This document shows, piece by piece, positions 25,710 through 33,667 of a stretch of DNA of 64,000 nt; within the stretch, counting starts at the first letter, position 1; every line of letters starts with the position of its first letter. The stretch comes from Sulfurovum lithotrophicum. GTDB lineage: Bacteria > Campylobacterota > Campylobacteria > Campylobacterales > Sulfurovaceae. The stretch spans positions 930,001-994,000 of the forward strand of contig NZ_CP011308.1 in assembly GCF_000987835.1 (NCBI RefSeq), written 5' to 3'. The notes beneath the pieces are model-generated. The model was given only the letters and a program-made list of their open reading frames with translations, did not search any database and was not told the origin of the DNA. Position numbers and translations under genes: made by a program.

Positions 25710-26789
25710 ATGAATAAAGAACACTATATCGGTATTATGTCGGGTACATCAATGGATGGCGTGGATGTGGTGCTGTGCGAAATAGACAAGCAATCCTGCC
25801 TGCTCAAAGCATCTCTTGAGTATCCGTTCCCTTCTGATCTGAAAGATGAGATGCATTCGATGATCAGCGGGGAGTGTACTCTTGCCGAAGTCGGCACAGT
25901 AGATGTCAGACTGGCAATACTTTTTTCCGATGCGGTCAATACCCTGCTGGAACAAGAGCATATAGACCCCCAAAGTATCAAAGCTATCGGTTCGCACGGA
26001 CAGACACTTTGGCATGAACCCGAGGGAATGTACCCTTTCTCCATGCAGTTGGGAGACCCTTCTACGATCACGGTCAGGACCGGCATCAAGGTCGTAGCAG
26101 ATTTCAGACAGAAAGATATGGCACTTGGAGGGCAGGGGGCACCTTTTGCTCCGGCGTTCCATGCCTTTCTTTTCGGGAATACAGAAGCCACAGAATCTTA
26201 TGTAAGCATTTTGAACATGGGGGGCATGGCAAACATCACTGTTTTGGGAAAAACACTCTTGGGCTACGATACAGGCCCGGGAAATGTGCTGATGGATATG
26301 TGGATCGCAGAGCATAAAGATGTTACTTATGACAGAAACGGTGAATGGGCACGAAGCGGAGAGGTGATCTACCCGCTTTTGGAGGCAATGCTGGAAGACC
26401 CCTACTTCTCTCAGCCTTACCCCAAAAGCACAGGGAGAGAAAAGTTCAATAAATCCTGGCTTGAAAAAGGTCTAAATCCAACATTACAGCCGCAGGATAT
26501 ACAGCGTACATTGTTGGAACTGACCGCTATCAGCATCTCCAATGAAGTGCTGAAATTCAATCCTGACCTGCTGATGCTCTGTGGTGGCGGTGCAAAGAAC
26601 AGTTTTCTAGTGGAGCGACTGGCAGCTTTGATGCCGAATATACAGGTTGGTGTCATGGAAAACGCAGACACACTTGAAGCGATGACCTTCGCCTGGCTGG
26701 CGTACAAACGCCTGCACAATGAACACGTGGATCTCAAAGATGTGACGGGAGCAAGGCGAAATGCCGTTCTTGGAGGTGTCTATGTATAA
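25710..26789 (+). CDS. anmK: Anhydro-N-acetylmuramic acid kinase AnmK
   Basis: 359 residues from the ATG at 25710, chosen because AGGA sits five nt upstream and the family begins here (YIGIMSGTSMDGVD). Further motifs are SHGQTLWHEP, DFRQKDMALGGQGAP, GGMANIT, GYDTGPGNVLMD and CGGGAKN. AnmK cleaves and phosphorylates 1,6-anhydroMurNAc to MurNAc-6-phosphate during wall recycling. It overlaps the next gene by 8 nt, which makes a salvage operon with amgK and murU. Confidence 0.95.
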   Translation: MNKEHYIGIMSGTSMDGVDVVLCEIDKQSCLLKASLEYPFPSDLKDEMHSMISGECTLAEVGTVDVRLAILFSDAVNTLLEQEHIDPQSIKAIGSHGQTLWHEPEGMYPFSMQLGDPSTITVRTGIKVVADFRQKDMALGGQGAPFAPAFHAFLFGNTEATESYVSILNMGGMANITVLGKTLLGYDTGPGNVLMDMWIAEHKDVTYDRNGEWARSGEVIYPLLEAMLEDPYFSQPYPKSTGREKFNKSWLEKGLNPTLQPQDIQRTLLELTAISISNEVLKFNPDLLMLCGGGAKNSFLVERLAALMPNIQVGVMENADTLEAMTFAWLAYKRLHNEHVDLKDVTGARRNAVLGGVYV

Positions 26790-27729
26790 GATCAAAGTAT
26801 GGCTCGAGAGTATCGGCTGGGGGGATTGGGAGATCGAAGTGGCTTCAGCCGATGCAAGTTTCAGGTCCTACTACAGGCTTAAAAGACAACGTCATGCTGA
26901 GACGTTTATCCTTATGGACAGTTCTTTGATGCCTGAAAGCCTGCCTCCTTTCGTAGAGATGAATGAAAGACTTAGTGCAGTTGATGTACATGTACCTTCT
27001 ATCATAGTAAAGAATATTAAATTAGGATACCTGATACTTGAAAACTTTGGCAGTACCCATTATCTTGATGTGCTGAATGAGGACAATTATCGTGAACTTT
27101 ATATGAAAGCCATCGATGAGATCGTCAAAATGCAGAGGGCAGACACAGAGGGATTGCCTCTGTACGACAGAACGTTCCTCCTGTTTGAAATGGATCTGAT
27201 GGAGGAGTGGTACCTCGGTAAATATTTACAAATATCAATTTCTGAGGATCAGCAGAAAATTATCAGAGAGACGCTGGATATTATAGCTGACACGGTACTG
27301 GAACAGCCGCAGGGTGTTTTTGTGCACCGTGATTACCATTCAAGGAATATCATGCTGGCACCCGGCAACGAAGTGGGTGTGATTGATTTTCAGGATGCAA
27401 GAGCAGGGGCGGGCACCTATGATCTGGTCTCCCTTCTGAAAGACTGTTATATCGAATGGCCCAAAGAGGCGGTGGAAGAGTTGGCTCTATATTATAGAGA
27501 CCAGGCAGGATTGAATGTGGATGATGCAGCATTTTTGAAGTGGTTCGACTTTATGGGGTTGCAGCGGCATATCAAGGTACTGGGGATCTTCTCTCGGCTT
27601 TCCCTGAGGGATGGGAAAGACGGATATCTGAAGGATATACCGTTAACATTGAAGTATGTGCTGGAAACGGCTTCCAGGTACCCGGAGACTCAGGATTTGG
27701 CTACAATGTTAAAGAGTTTAGCTGATTGA
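26782..27729 (+). CDS. amgK: N-acetylmuramate/N-acetylglucosamine kinase AmgK
   Basis: 315 residues from the ATG at 26782 behind GGAGGTG. It is an aminoglycoside-phosphotransferase fold: RSYYRL near the N-terminus, a catalytic HRDYHSRNIM loop near 181-190 and the metal motif IDFQDAR near 202. AmgK phosphorylates MurNAc (or GlcNAc) at C1. With MurU downstream it recycles MurNAc straight to UDP-MurNAc, bypassing MurA and hence the fosfomycin target. The family call leans on the anmK/murU context; other APH-like kinases are possible. Confidence 0.85.
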   Translation: MYKIKVWLESIGWGDWEIEVASADASFRSYYRLKRQRHAETFILMDSSLMPESLPPFVEMNERLSAVDVHVPSIIVKNIKLGYLILENFGSTHYLDVLNEDNYRELYMKAIDEIVKMQRADTEGLPLYDRTFLLFEMDLMEEWYLGKYLQISISEDQQKIIRETLDIIADTVLEQPQGVFVHRDYHSRNIMLAPGNEVGVIDFQDARAGAGTYDLVSLLKDCYIEWPKEAVEELALYYRDQAGLNVDDAAFLKWFDFMGLQRHIKVLGIFSRLSLRDGKDGYLKDIPLTLKYVLETASRYPETQDLATMLKSLAD

Positions 27730-27745
27730 TTAATGGGATTGTAGG

Positions 27746-27761
27746 GTGCGTAACTACGCAC
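27746..27761. repeat. REP-like hairpin, copy 1
   Basis: GTGCGTA-AC-TACGCAC is a perfect 7-bp stem between amgK and murU. Related hairpins occur at 30045-30062 and 45144-45161, so this is a dispersed repeat family. Confidence 0.5.
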
Positions 27762-27779
27762 TGAAAGGAAGTTTATATT

Positions 27780-28448
27780 ATGAAAGCAATGATACTTGCA
27801 GCCGGCCTTGGAACACGTATGCGCCCTTTGACGGACCACACCCCTAAACCACTTTTGGAGGTAGGAGGTATTCCTCTGATCGTTTGGCACCTTGAGCGTC
27901 TTGAGCATGACGGTTTTAGAGAGGTTGTCATCAATGTAGCGCACCTGGGGTACAAGATAAAAGAGGCTTTGCGCGACGGTTCCGAGTGGGGTGTGCATAT
28001 CTCTTACTCCGATGAGCAGGAAGAGGGGTGTCTGGAGAGTGCCGGGGGGATCATCAAGGCTTTACCTCTGCTTGGTGAGGATACTTTTTTAGTTGTGAAC
28101 GGAGATATCTTTACCGATTATGATTTTGATTCCAGGAAAGGACTCCCTGAAGGTATTTTGGCGCATCTTGTGCTGGTACCCAACCCCGAGCACAATCCTG
28201 AAGGAGACTTTGCCCTGCTCGAGGGAAAAGTGGTCGATGCAAAAGAATATACCTTTGCGGGTATAGGGTACTACTCTCCGAAACTCTTCGAAGGTGTTCC
28301 CTATGGGAAACGCAGTATCGTCCCGCTTCTCAAAGCAGCTATGAAAGAGGGAAGGGTCACGGGAGAACTCTATGAGGGAGAGTGGCTTGACATCGGTACG
28401 CCTGAAAGACTTGAACTCTTGAATGCCCAGCTTTTCAATAGTAATTAA
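27780..28448 (+). CDS. murU: N-acetylmuramate-1-phosphate uridylyltransferase MurU
   Basis: 222 residues, a nucleotidyltransferase fold. The N-terminal signature AAGLGTRMRPLTDHTPKPLL, the metal Asp in VVNGDIFTDYD (near 110) and the C-terminal GEWLDIGTPERL are as in MurU/RmlA-type enzymes. It forms UDP-MurNAc from MurNAc-1-phosphate and UTP. It follows amgK after a 50-bp gap holding a hairpin repeat and is convergent with the HAD gene. Confidence 0.9.
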   Translation: MKAMILAAGLGTRMRPLTDHTPKPLLEVGGIPLIVWHLERLEHDGFREVVINVAHLGYKIKEALRDGSEWGVHISYSDEQEEGCLESAGGIIKALPLLGEDTFLVVNGDIFTDYDFDSRKGLPEGILAHLVLVPNPEHNPEGDFALLEGKVVDAKEYTFAGIGYYSPKLFEGVPYGKRSIVPLLKAAMKEGRVTGELYEGEWLDIGTPERLELLNAQLFNSN

Positions 28449-28460
28449 ATCTTCTGAATA

Positions 28461-29279
28461 TCACAGCCCGGAAAGGTATTGTGCCACAGCATCCTCATCA
28501 TTGCTGTGTGGCAGTACGATATCCGCTACATTCTTTACTTCATCCAAAGCGTTTGAGACTGCGATTGATGTCCCTGCAAGCCTGAACATCCCTATGTCAT
28601 TGACGGAATCCCCAAAAACTGTGACATCGGAAGGATCGCGCTCAAGGTATTCCATAACTTTCTTGAGTGCATGGGCCTTGTCACCTTCGGGATGCAGTAA
28701 GGTGAGAAACCAGCCTCCACCGTATTTCTCCGGAGAGAGTTTCGCTTCTATCTCATTTCCAAATATATTTTTAAGGGCTTCATAAAGTGGTCTCAGCTGT
28801 TTTTCATACCCAAAATAGACGATCTTCAGATTCTGTTCCATCGTTCTATTGTCTGGGTTGAACTGCATACGAGGATCATCTTTATAGCCTTTGAGGACAT
28901 CACGCTGATAATCATTGAGCTTTCTCGGGTATAAAAAAGATTCATTGATGTTACTGTCCTTCATCCCAATGATGAATGGGTCTATCTCATGTGCCATACC
29001 CACTTCCACAATGGCATCTCCCAGTATTTTCCCGATGGTCTTGATGTCTATGATCTCCTGTTCAGGAGTGATGATGATGGAACCGTCCAGCAGTATCATG
29101 GGAGTATTGATCTGCAGTTGGCTCAGCAATTCTTTTGCCTTGGTGAAACTCCGTGCTGTGGCCACGCTCATGAAGGCATCTTGCGCTTTTGTGTTCCATG
29201 CTTCTATGCTGAAAGGGCTGATGCTCAGGTCTGTGTGCAGAAAAGTATGGTCCAGGTCCGTAATATAGATGGGTTTCAT
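28461..29279 (-). CDS. HAD-IIB (Cof-type) phosphatase
   Basis: 272 residues. Motif I is Asp8-x-Asp10 in ITDLDHTFL, motif II lies in SVATARS, and motif IV is GDSVNDIGMFRLAG near residues 217-230. The type II cap lies between. Likely a sugar-phosphate or phospho-cofactor phosphatase in the cytoplasm; the substrate is not evident. It is separated by only 3 bp from the 244-aa gene upstream on the same strand. Confidence 0.85.
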   Translation of the reverse strand: MKPIYITDLDHTFLHTDLSISPFSIEAWNTKAQDAFMSVATARSFTKAKELLSQLQINTPMILLDGSIIITPEQEIIDIKTIGKILGDAIVEVGMAHEIDPFIIGMKDSNINESFLYPRKLNDYQRDVLKGYKDDPRMQFNPDNRTMEQNLKIVYFGYEKQLRPLYEALKNIFGNEIEAKLSPEKYGGGWFLTLLHPEGDKAHALKKVMEYLERDPSDVTVFGDSVNDIGMFRLAGTSIAVSNALDEVKNVADIVLPHSNDEDAVAQYLSGL

Positions 29280-29282
29280 TGT

Positions 29283-30017
29283 TTATCTTTGATGCTTGGA
29301 TAGGTCGTAACGGCTGGCGATGGAGAGAAAGAACTCTTTGAGCGCATAGGCAGTCGCACCAAATACCGCTTTTGATTCATGATCCATGACAGGTGTTTTG
29401 ACGATCTTGCGCAATTCTTCGAGCTCTCCGATGGTGAACTCTTTGGTAGCGTAGACTGTTTCGATCTTCCCTGTCTCCATCATCATTTTTATGTACCTCT
29501 CCCGGCTTTTTTTCATGCTCTCTTCATTCATTTTGGCACCACCGATACTGTTCTGCATCAGTGGTTTCATCAGGTTGTCAAAGAGAATGCCTATAGAATC
29601 TTTTGTATAGAGGGCTTCCCCGATCTTCTCTGCCAGCTCAATACGGGCTGACTCATCAGAATCCTGCTGTATTCGCTTCACGTAGGACTCTGCCAGCTTC
29701 GGGTCATATTCCGAATCGTTCTGTGCCGAGATGAAGCGCATAAGCAGTACGTTGCGGTACTGTTTAATGATCTCATCCATCTCATCTTCGCTCAGGTTTT
29801 TCTGAAGGTATTCTCTGAACCGTATGGGGAGCATTTGCATATCGTAGTTGCTTGTTTCATTATTCTCGCTGAGGTTGTTCTGCATCATTGAGAACTGTTT
29901 TTCGAGTTCAAGCAGCTGTTCTTCGGAGTAGGAGACGGAGAGATATTGCTCTACCTGTTCAGGTGTGGCGGAGAAGAGCAGTGTCGATAGAAGTATGGCA
30001 TAGAGTAACTTTTTCAT
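29283..30017 (-). CDS. Periplasmic helical protein, DUF2059-like
   Basis: 244 residues from the ATG at 30017, which gives a clean signal peptide (MKKLLYAILLSTLLFSA). An upstream in-frame extension exists but runs through a palindromic repeat and would bury the signal peptide, so it is rejected. The mature protein is almost entirely helical with a charged, Met-rich composition and ends in a region YALKEFFLSIASRY. DUF2059 is a tentative match. Probably co-transcribed with the HAD gene. Confidence 0.65.
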   Translation of the reverse strand: MKKLLYAILLSTLLFSATPEQVEQYLSVSYSEEQLLELEKQFSMMQNNLSENNETSNYDMQMLPIRFREYLQKNLSEDEMDEIIKQYRNVLLMRFISAQNDSEYDPKLAESYVKRIQQDSDESARIELAEKIGEALYTKDSIGILFDNLMKPLMQNSIGGAKMNEESMKKSRERYIKMMMETGKIETVYATKEFTIGELEELRKIVKTPVMDHESKAVFGATAYALKEFFLSIASRYDLSKHQR

Positions 30018-30044
30018 AAATGGGATTATAGCATAGAAATGCAG

Positions 30045-30062
30045 GGTGCGTAGCCACGCACC
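30045..30062. repeat. REP-like hairpin, copy 2
   Basis: GGTGCGT-AGCC-ACGCACC is a perfect 7-bp stem directly beside the large palindrome that begins at 30067. Same family as 27746-27761 and 45144-45161. Confidence 0.55.
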
Positions 30063-30066
30063 TTTT

Positions 30067-30228
30067 CCCAAATCCCGAAATAGAAATTCAGCACTCCTCG
30101 CCATCATCATGCCCATGGCCTTTGCTTCATATTCATCACCGCACCTACGGGTGCGCCTCAAACATGAAAACAAATCCCATGGACACGAGCATGACAAAGA
30201 TTACAAGAATTCTATTTCGAGATTTGGG
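30067..30228. repeat. 162-bp imperfect palindrome, MITE-like
   Basis: Two 80-nt arms (30067-30146 and 30149-30228) are inverted copies of each other, pairing at about two thirds of positions by hand alignment. The outermost 19 pair with only one mismatch, and the apex CGCACC-TACG-GGTGCG pairs perfectly. CTTTT flanks both ends (30062-30066, 30229-30233), as a 5-bp target duplication would. It sits between the 244-aa gene and nnrS and has no credible coding frame. Confidence 0.6.
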
Positions 30229-30245
30229 CTTTTAGACACAAAGAT

Positions 30246-31433
30246 TCAACTCAGCTTTTTCCCGTTGATAAGAACGGCGAAGAAACGCACAGCCCAGGCA
30301 GTGAACATGATAAGCCATGCCGTTGCAGAGACGTCAAAGAGGACCATGAAGTTCCATCCCAGTGCTGCTGTGAGGGAAACAAGTATACGCAAGGCTACGA
30401 CAACCTGTGTCCAGTAGAAAAGGAGGGTAACCCATTTGTCTGATTGCATAACATTGCCTGAGTGTCCGATGGTCACTCGGGTGCCGAAACCGATCATGAT
30501 GGTAAAGACAAAGCCCAGAACAAGCATATGGATATCGAGTGCCAGAAAGTTCACGCCGCTTAGCAGTGTTGTGAGATTTACCAGTGCGGAAAGCATAAAT
30601 GCAACAGGTATCCACAAGAGTGCGATATGCAGTATCCAGAGTAGAGGATTTGGGTTGGGGAAGGGCAGTTTCCATCTAAGAATTTCTTTGCCTGTGAATA
30701 GACCGATCAGCAGGTCTGCGATGAATGAACTGTTGGTGTAGATACCTTCAAGCAATACATGCAGGATCAGTAGTACGAAAATAGTCTTCATCAGGTAGTC
30801 ATTTCGTCCCGCCATGCTGTGTGAGAAAAAAGGAACCATTCTCTGAGCTACTGAAAAGGTCAGAAAAAAGAGGAAGAGATAGGTGGATATCTCCGTGGAA
30901 AGTCCCATAAGCGGTGAGTAGAAGAATGCAGCAATGATGAAGAGAAAATGTGCCAGTACCCCCATCTTCATCGCTGTGAGTATCCAGTAGACATCGTGTT
31001 TGTCATCCATAGTGGTTCTGTTGTAGATATTCCTGAGGATATCGGTTCCCATCAGGTGTCCGATGAACACTACGGCCATGCCGATACCCGAAAAGACAGG
31101 GGTCACGATACTGCCAAGCAGCACGAGTGTTGCGCCGATGTAGTAGAAACCGAAAACACGCATATAGGTACTTTTTTCGATGAGCGGAGTGGCTGTGAAG
31201 CGTGGGAATGTCGTAAAAAGAAAACCGAAAAAGGCTGGAGTAAACATCAGGTAAGTGAATACGTAGACATGGAAGCTGACCGGAGAGACAGGCATATGCA
31301 GTACACCTTTGTAGGCAAGCATGAATATCAGCATCCCTGCTAGGGCGGAGATGAATGCCAGAATAAAAAATGGCTGGTGAGGCTGTGAAAAGAAATAGCT
31401 GTTTTCAGACTCTTCCGAGAATTTCATATGCAT
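30246..31433 (-). CDS. NnrS-family heme/copper membrane protein
   Basis: 395 residues with about 12 hydrophobic helices. NnrS features are visible: the N-terminal PHQPFFILAF segment, HVYVFTYLMFTPAFFGFLFTTFPRF, and conserved histidines in FIGHLMGTD and LDIHMLVLGFVFTIMIGFGTRV. NnrS proteins are linked to nitric oxide metabolism and tolerance. Start at 31433 follows AAAGGT. The gene stands alone, with a palindromic element after its stop. Confidence 0.88.
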   Translation of the reverse strand: MHMKFSEESENSYFFSQPHQPFFILAFISALAGMLIFMLAYKGVLHMPVSPVSFHVYVFTYLMFTPAFFGFLFTTFPRFTATPLIEKSTYMRVFGFYYIGATLVLLGSIVTPVFSGIGMAVVFIGHLMGTDILRNIYNRTTMDDKHDVYWILTAMKMGVLAHFLFIIAAFFYSPLMGLSTEISTYLFLFFLTFSVAQRMVPFFSHSMAGRNDYLMKTIFVLLILHVLLEGIYTNSSFIADLLIGLFTGKEILRWKLPFPNPNPLLWILHIALLWIPVAFMLSALVNLTTLLSGVNFLALDIHMLVLGFVFTIMIGFGTRVTIGHSGNVMQSDKWVTLLFYWTQVVVALRILVSLTAALGWNFMVLFDVSATAWLIMFTAWAVRFFAVLINGKKLS

Positions 31434-31496
31434 GAAGATACCTTTTGTTTTTATTAGGAAAGAAATTTTAAAACATTATCATAACAAAAGAGTTTG

Positions 31497-31532
31497 AAAA
31501 AAAGGGGTCCTGCCCCGAAAAGGGGCGACAGG
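31497..31532 (-). terminator. Rho-independent terminator after cytochrome c peroxidase
   Basis: On the minus strand a GC-rich stem (CGCCCC-TTTT-CGGGGCAGG) with flanking CCTG/CAGG pairing is followed by CCCC and seven T. It begins a few bases after the stop of the peroxidase gene. Confidence 0.7.
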
Positions 31533-31537
31533 AGAGA

Positions 31538-32560
31538 TTACTTGAAGTCTGGCTTCGGTGTTTTGAGTGTACTTTCCGGGAACTGAGGGTAAACGATTTC
31601 AGGTTTTTTCCCATCAAGTGCCTTGAAGAATGTTACGATCTTGGCAGCATCTTCATCGGAGATCTTCATTCCAAGCTGTGTTTCACCCATGATCTTGACC
31701 GCTTCTTTCAGATCCCATACAGTACCGTTATGGAAGTAGGGTGCTGTTTCGGTAATGTTTCTGAGTGTCGGTGTTTTAACCATACCGTTCTTATCACCCT
31801 TGAAGTCACCTACATTGGCATATTTAAATTTGCCTACAGCAGGGAAAGGCTGCATACTCCCACCCAGAGCAATACCCGTATGGCAGGAAGTACATCCTTT
31901 GTCGATGAATGTAGCAAGACCTGCTTTTTCGGCATCGCTCAACGCATCTTCTTTCCCGTTGAGGTAGTCATCAAATCTTGAAGGTGTTACAAGTGTTCTT
32001 TCAAAGATACCGATGGTTTTTGTGATGGTAACAAAATCTACTTTGACATCCTTTCCGTACGCTTTTTTGAATTCATCCACATACGCAGGGATGGAATTGA
32101 CTCTTGCTTCTACCAGTGAAGGTGCTGCAGCCATTTCCGGTGCCGCCTGCATAGGACCCTGTGCCTGGTCCTCAAGGTCTGGGCTTCGTCCATCCCAGAA
32201 CTGTTTGTCGAAGAATACCGCATTGTAGACTGTCGGTGAATTGAGGTGATGCGGGTTTGCCGTCCAGTTGTGGCCTGTCGCGGCAGGTACACCGTCTACA
32301 CCGCCCAGACCAAGGTTGTGGCAGGTGTTACATGAAATGATACCGCTCTTTGAGAGTCTTGGTTCAAAATAGAGTTTTTTACCCAGTTTAAGCCTTTCCG
32401 GGCTAATGGTCTTATTTGGATCGATAAGCTTCATCAGCTCCGCTTTGTCCGTAGGGATCGCTTTGAGACCTGCATTTTTGGCTTTGTCTGCAACTGATGC
32501 TGCACCAAGCAGCAGTGAAGATGCCAACAACGACATTCCCATAAATTTAATGATTTTCAT
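31538..32560 (-). CDS. Di-heme cytochrome c peroxidase
   Basis: 340 residues with a signal peptide (about 1-20). Two c-type heme sites are present: CNTCH near residues 77-81 and CTSCH near 223-227, with the family motifs GRSPDLEDQA and the late TPTLRNITETAPYFHNG. It reduces hydrogen peroxide in the periplasm using cytochrome electrons. The upstream region holds a TATAAT -10, AGGAGT, and a perfect AT palindrome that may bind PerR/Fur. Confidence 0.93.
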   Translation of the reverse strand: MKIIKFMGMSLLASSLLLGAASVADKAKNAGLKAIPTDKAELMKLIDPNKTISPERLKLGKKLYFEPRLSKSGIISCNTCHNLGLGGVDGVPAATGHNWTANPHHLNSPTVYNAVFFDKQFWDGRSPDLEDQAQGPMQAAPEMAAAPSLVEARVNSIPAYVDEFKKAYGKDVKVDFVTITKTIGIFERTLVTPSRFDDYLNGKEDALSDAEKAGLATFIDKGCTSCHTGIALGGSMQPFPAVGKFKYANVGDFKGDKNGMVKTPTLRNITETAPYFHNGTVWDLKEAVKIMGETQLGMKISDEDAAKIVTFFKALDGKKPEIVYPQFPESTLKTPKPDFK

Positions 32561-32632
32561 CTATACACACTCCTAAAGTTTTTGATAATCGTATTATAAA
32601 GAAGAAATGCTTAATAACAATTAAAATTATAA

Positions 32633-32681
32633 AATAATAATTATTATTCTTTAAGTTTTTTACAGAGAATGTTTATTCTCT
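32633..32681. promoter_or_regulatory. Palindromes upstream of the peroxidase gene
   Basis: AATAATAA-TTATTATT (32633-32648) is a perfect 16-bp palindrome of the Fur/PerR-box type. AGAGAAT-GTTT-ATTCTCT (32664-32681) is a second inverted repeat. Both lie in the 228-bp divergent gap between the peroxidase gene and nadK; a minus-strand TATAAT for the peroxidase gene is near 32592-32597. Regulator identity is inferred. Confidence 0.4.
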
Positions 32682-32788
32682 ATACAGTCTGAACGAATAA
32701 ACCTGACAATTCGATAGTTTTTTAATCCTCAAAAGCAAGATTATGATACTCTAGATCCAATACTATACAAAACCCTATCAGGAAAACA

Positions 32789-33667
32789 ATGAGCAACGAG
32801 AAACTTATACAGATAAAAACAGCCGGATTCATTCTGAAACCTGACTCTCCGGAGATAAAACCGCTTTATGAGAAGATCAAAGCGCAGTTTGAAGCCAAAG
32901 GTATCGATGTAATGCTTTCTGAAAAGTCTGCAAGGATGATAGGACTGAACGGTATGCCTTTTGAAGTGATGTGTGCCAAGGCGGACTTCCTTGTTTCCCT
33001 GGGAGGGGACGGGACACTGCTGTCTCTTGTACGACGCAGCTACGGCTACCATAAACCGGTTGTCGGTATCAATGCCGGCAATCTGGGTTTTCTGGCCGAC
33101 ATTACCCTGGATGATGTAGATGCCTTTCTGGGACGCCTGCTTTCCGGAGAGTACCGGATAGATGACCGTATGATGATCAAAGGATATATTGCAAAAAGAT
33201 CAGGTGAAAAGAAAGAGTTCATTGCCTTCAACGATGTGGTCATTACCTCTCCCGAGCCTTCCAAAATGGTAAAAGTCAATGCCTCGATCGGCGGGGAACG
33301 TTTCAACAGCTACACGGGAGACGGGCTTATCATCTCCACCCCTACGGGATCGACGGCCTACAACCTTTCAGCAGGAGGCCCCATTGTCTACCCGTTGACA
33401 CAGGCATTCATCATTACGCCTGTACTGGCACACTCTCTGGCCAATCAGCGTCCTCTGGTCGTACCGGCAGATTTCAGTATTGAACTGGATGCGGAGAAGT
33501 ACCGTGCCATCGCTTCTATAGACGGACAGGAAGTGTATGAACTCGAAGAGGGGGATGTGCTCTACATTGCCGGTGCCAAAAAAGGTGCAAAGCTGATTCA
33601 CAGGATGGAACACAACTACTTCTCTGTACTTCGTGAAAAACTTCACTGGGGAGACCGAAATTGGTAG
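32789..33667 (+). CDS. nadK: NAD kinase NadK
   Basis: 292 residues. The GGDGTLL motif near residues 74-80, GNLGFLAD, the FNDVVIT segment and TGDGLIISTPTGSTAYNLSAGGPI are canonical for ATP-NAD kinases. It makes NADP from NAD. It overlaps recN by 7 nt, an arrangement common in Campylobacterota. Confidence 0.96.
   Translation: MSNEKLIQIKTAGFILKPDSPEIKPLYEKIKAQFEAKGIDVMLSEKSARMIGLNGMPFEVMCAKADFLVSLGGDGTLLSLVRRSYGYHKPVVGINAGNLGFLADITLDDVDAFLGRLLSGEYRIDDRMMIKGYIAKRSGEKKEFIAFNDVVITSPEPSKMVKVNASIGGERFNSYTGDGLIISTPTGSTAYNLSAGGPIVYPLTQAFIITPVLAHSLANQRPLVVPADFSIELDAEKYRAIASIDGQEVYELEEGDVLYIAGAKKGAKLIHRMEHNYFSVLREKLHWGDRNW

Noticed and set aside
30018-30197. N-terminal extension of the 244-aa protein
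   Set aside because: It would run through the palindrome and REP hairpin and place the signal peptide inside the protein; ATG at 30017 is right for secretion.
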